DNA of 15,051 nucleotides. Origin: an archaeon (GTDB lineage: Archaea > Asgardarchaeota > Hermodarchaeia > Hermodarchaeales > Hermodarchaeaceae). This document shows positions 13,389-15,051 of this stretch, piece after piece. Under the pieces are notes generated by a model. It made no database searches. It saw only the letters and a program-made list of their open reading frames with translations, and had not been told where the DNA came from. The stretch is from the NCBI GenBank assembly GCA_016550415.1, contig JABXGU010000248.1, positions 1 through 15,051 of the forward strand, read 5' to 3'. A program made the translations under genes and the position numbers. Numbering within the stretch: the stretch's first letter is position 1; each line of letters begins with the position of its first letter.

Positions 13389-14398
13389 ACCCTATTTGCG
13401 TCGAGTAGAGTGCTGAGTCCAAATAGTGTTATCCATTTACTAGGTTTTCCAACTTGCTCAATCTGAATCCAGGCTCGCGTAGTCTCTGAAAAATCGAGTA
13501 GCCATCGACCATCAGATTGTTGTTTACTTTGGATTAAATCAAGAGCATCAGATAGTCGTTTATCACGAACACCCATCTGAATGAGAATATTTGTGGCTTC
13601 AAGGGTGTCGCTTCTCCAATACCGGGGAAACGCGAACTTCTGCCAGGAACGTTTCATGGCTGGTTGTCCATTACTGTCCACCCGATAGAGATAAACCCGA
13701 TTTTCAAGGCAAGTTGACACAGCCTGTTTGATTATTGCACGTAATTTCTTTGATTGTTCGTGAGGGGGAATGAGTCTGAAAGCATTGAGTGCTTTGATGG
13801 TTCCCATATAGCAGTTAGGTGGTTGAACCTTTTCAGGATTCTTAGAATATGCTGAACATTCCCAACCTCCTTCATTATCATGGAAATTTTCAAAGAATGA
13901 TAGCGCCCTATGAACTAGCGGGTGATCTTTGTAGCCAAGTAGGAGGGCAGCTCGCAGAATCACTGCAGTTATGCACCACAAGGAAGTGGATGGGCTCTGA
14001 TATCGCCTTTGTGTCTTGACTTCATTATAATTCATAAGACCTGATTGCAGTTGGACGTGATTATGGAGATAATCAAATGCTCGATCAGTGCTCTCTGAAC
14101 GTTCTGCTCCAAGTTCAGCTAGAAGCAGAAGGGAGAAGATGGTGCCTTTCTCTGACCATGAACTCCCATATTTTGAATCTGCAAACCAGGCTCCACTGGA
14201 GTGTTGTTGTCGCAGCAATTTCAGAACAGGATTGCTTTTTTGGATTTCTGCCTTGGCTTCCATTACTCTCTGGTCATCGTCTCGGCATTTCATTAGATAA
14301 AGAAGTGTTCTATACCTGACAGAGGGGGTTTCAGTTTCCAATAGCCAATTAATGGTAGTCTGGTTTTTTTCAATGAACAGCTTATTTGCGCCTGGCAT
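13385..14398 (-). CDS. Alpha-alpha toroid (prenyltransferase/terpene-cyclase-like repeat) protein
   Basis: About 337 residues of repeated helices with recurrent Gly-x-Trp turns: SSGAWFADSKYG, NEGGWECSAY and SDGRWLLDF, plus FPRYWRSDTLEATNIL. This pattern is that of the squalene-cyclase/prenyltransferase alpha-alpha barrel. The DxDD acid motif of squalene-hopene cyclases and a prenyltransferase zinc site are not visible, so it is probably not a terpene cyclase; similar stand-alone proteins are widespread and uncharacterised. The frame is open up to 14551, but that would overlap the divergent LLM gene. ATG 14398 begins just ahead of the conserved NQTTINWLLE segment and is preferred, although no ribosome site is seen, which suggests a short-leader or leaderless message. 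Confidence 0.75.
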   Translation of the reverse strand: MPGANKLFIEKNQTTINWLLETETPSVRYRTLLYLMKCRDDDQRVMEAKAEIQKSNPVLKLLRQQHSSGAWFADSKYGSSWSEKGTIFSLLLLAELGAERSESTDRAFDYLHNHVQLQSGLMNYNEVKTQRRYQSPSTSLWCITAVILRAALLLGYKDHPLVHRALSFFENFHDNEGGWECSAYSKNPEKVQPPNCYMGTIKALNAFRLIPPHEQSKKLRAIIKQAVSTCLENRVYLYRVDSNGQPAMKRSWQKFAFPRYWRSDTLEATNILIQMGVRDKRLSDALDLIQSKQQSDGRWLLDFSETTRAWIQIEQVGKPSKWITLFGLSTLLDANRV

Positions 14399-14399
14399 T

Positions 14400-14440
14400 G
14401 ATATCAATTGATATCTTTGAAATAGTAGCCATAAATAATA
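14400..14440. promoter_or_regulatory. Divergent promoter region with 16-bp perfect palindrome
   Basis: GATATCAATTGATATC at 14400-14415 is a perfect palindrome directly before the toroid-protein ATG. ATAAATAATA at 14431-14440 can serve as a TATA element in either direction: leftward, transcription would start near 14408 inside the palindrome; rightward, near 14460, giving a short leader for the LLM gene at 14484. A DNA-binding regulator could use the palindrome; this is inference. Confidence 0.4.
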
Positions 14441-14483
14441 TGTGGCAGAAGATGACTTGCTCTCTTCGATAATCAATGATGAA

Positions 14484-15051
14484 ATGGATGGAAAAAATTT
14501 GGTAGATTTTGGGCAGCAGCTGTTTTTTTCCCGTTCATGGGATTTGGTCAAGAAAAAACTGAGTATGCTAGTTGAGCAAAAGGTTTGGACTTCATCTTGG
14601 GTTCCTGATCATCTTCGAGGACTTCCACCCTTTGCAATAGACGACTTCCTTTCACCATGGACCATGCTTGGTGCTTTTGCTGAACTAGCTCCTGCTCTAA
14701 AACTTGGAGTCGCTGTAACAGATGGAATACGGTTGCACCCTGCAATATTAGCCCAGGCAGCAGCATCATTAGACCATCAAACAAATGGTAAATTCATCTT
14801 GGGTATTGGTGCTGGTGAAAAAATGAATCTGGCAGCTTATGGCTTTGATTCTAAGCATGCTGTCAATCGTTTGCGTGAATGCATTGAGGTCATGAAGCTC
14901 TTGTGGACCCAGTCTGGATTAGTCAATCATACAGGGAAATTCTTCAAGTTACAGCAAGCAGTAATTGCACCTAAACCCATACAGCAACCTCATGTTCCCA
15001 TTTGGGTAGCAGGAAATGGTTCTGCCACCAGAATTTTAACAGCTGAGCTTG
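14484..15051 (+). CDS. Luciferase-like (LLM) flavin/F420-dependent oxidoreductase, N-terminal part
   Basis: An open frame running off the window end, with 189 complete codons visible. It starts around MDGKNLVDFGQQLFFSRSW and continues with TSSWVPDHLRGLP, LAPALKLGVAVTDGIRLHP, ILAQAAASLDH, GKFILGIGAGE and PHVPIWVAGNGS. These are the strand, helix and cofactor-site blocks of the luciferase-like monooxygenase fold, including the WvpDH and GKFxLGIGAGE motifs of F420-dependent members such as methylene-H4MPT reductase-like enzymes. About half of the usual 320-350 residues is present; the 3' end lies outside. ATG 14484 fits the first beta strand; an upstream in-frame GTG at 14442 would add 14 residues. 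There is no strong ribosome site. FMN instead of F420 is possible. Confidence 0.85.
   Translation, partial: MDGKNLVDFGQQLFFSRSWDLVKKKLSMLVEQKVWTSSWVPDHLRGLPPFAIDDFLSPWTMLGAFAELAPALKLGVAVTDGIRLHPAILAQAAASLDHQTNGKFILGIGAGEKMNLAAYGFDSKHAVNRLRECIEVMKLLWTQSGLVNHTGKFFKLQQAVIAPKPIQQPHVPIWVAGNGSATRILTAEL

Noticed and set aside
14399..14551. N-terminal extension of the toroid protein
   Set aside because: It would overlap the divergent LLM coding region by 68 bases and remove any promoter space; the extra residues are Ser/Lys-rich and unlike the family.
14548..14784. 78-codon - strand frame
   Set aside because: It is antisense to a convincingly coding LLM gene with family motifs, and its own sequence has no recognisable domain.
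1..15051. CRISPR arrays, insertion sequences, integrase or phage genes
   Set aside because: I saw no regularly spaced direct repeats, terminal inverted repeats with a transposase, or phage-type proteins.

Overview
The window looks archaeal, most likely from an Asgard archaeon (Thorarchaeota-like is my best guess; this rests on gene content and is inference). The pointers are an SCP-x-type thiolase paired with a DUF35 zinc-ribbon protein, a gamma-alpha fused ferredoxin-dependent 2-oxoacid oxidoreductase, a NikR-controlled ECF nickel transporter, a B-box zinc finger on a multi-spanning membrane protein, AT-rich TATA-like boxes, strong GGAGG/GAGGTG ribosome sites and frequent GTG/TTG starts. Gene density is high, the strand switches often, and no stretch above about 300 bases lacks a gene.

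Layout: (1) 44-1695, + strand, thiolase and DUF35 protein, ending in a hairpin/pyrimidine terminator. (2) 4375-1755, - strand, KorA (gamma-alpha fusion) and KorB of a 2-oxoacid:ferredoxin oxidoreductase. (3) 4571-5467, + strand, B-box membrane protein. (4) 8181-5491, - strand, nikM-nikN-like-nikQ-nikO, with nikR divergent at 8328-8762. The 146-bp gap between nikM and nikR holds a dyad with the same half-site/N16/half-site geometry as the E. coli NikR operator. (5) 10056-8810, - strand, an overlapping pair: a Tfx-like HTH protein with a Cys cluster, then a membrane-anchored bacterial-PH-domain protein. (6) 10332-10871, + strand, a solitary PD-(D/E)XK nuclease-fold protein. (7) 11673-10939 and 12939-11878, - strand, an MBL-fold hydrolase and a nitronate-monooxygenase-like flavoprotein, separated by a hairpin terminator. 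(8) 13083-13388, + strand, a small membrane protein whose stop interlocks with that of an alpha-alpha-toroid protein on the - strand (14398-13385). (9) 14484 to the window end, + strand, the first 189 codons of a luciferase-like (LLM, probably F420- or FMN-dependent) oxidoreductase.

How it works together: the best-supported unit is nickel homeostasis. NikR keeps all four high-affinity nickel ligands, NikM keeps the Met1-His2/His67 metal site, and the candidate operator lies just downstream of the nikM TATA box, where bound NikR would block transcription. The thiolase/DUF35 pair fits acetoacetyl-CoA formation for the mevalonate pathway, and KorAB fits ferredoxin-linked 2-oxoacid metabolism. 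The remaining genes look like independent small units. I found no CRISPR array, mobile element, rRNA or tRNA. Several starts were revised from the longest possible reading frame using ribosome sites, metal-ligand position or neighbour overlap: KorA, NikQ, NikM, the nitronate-monooxygenase-like gene and the toroid protein.
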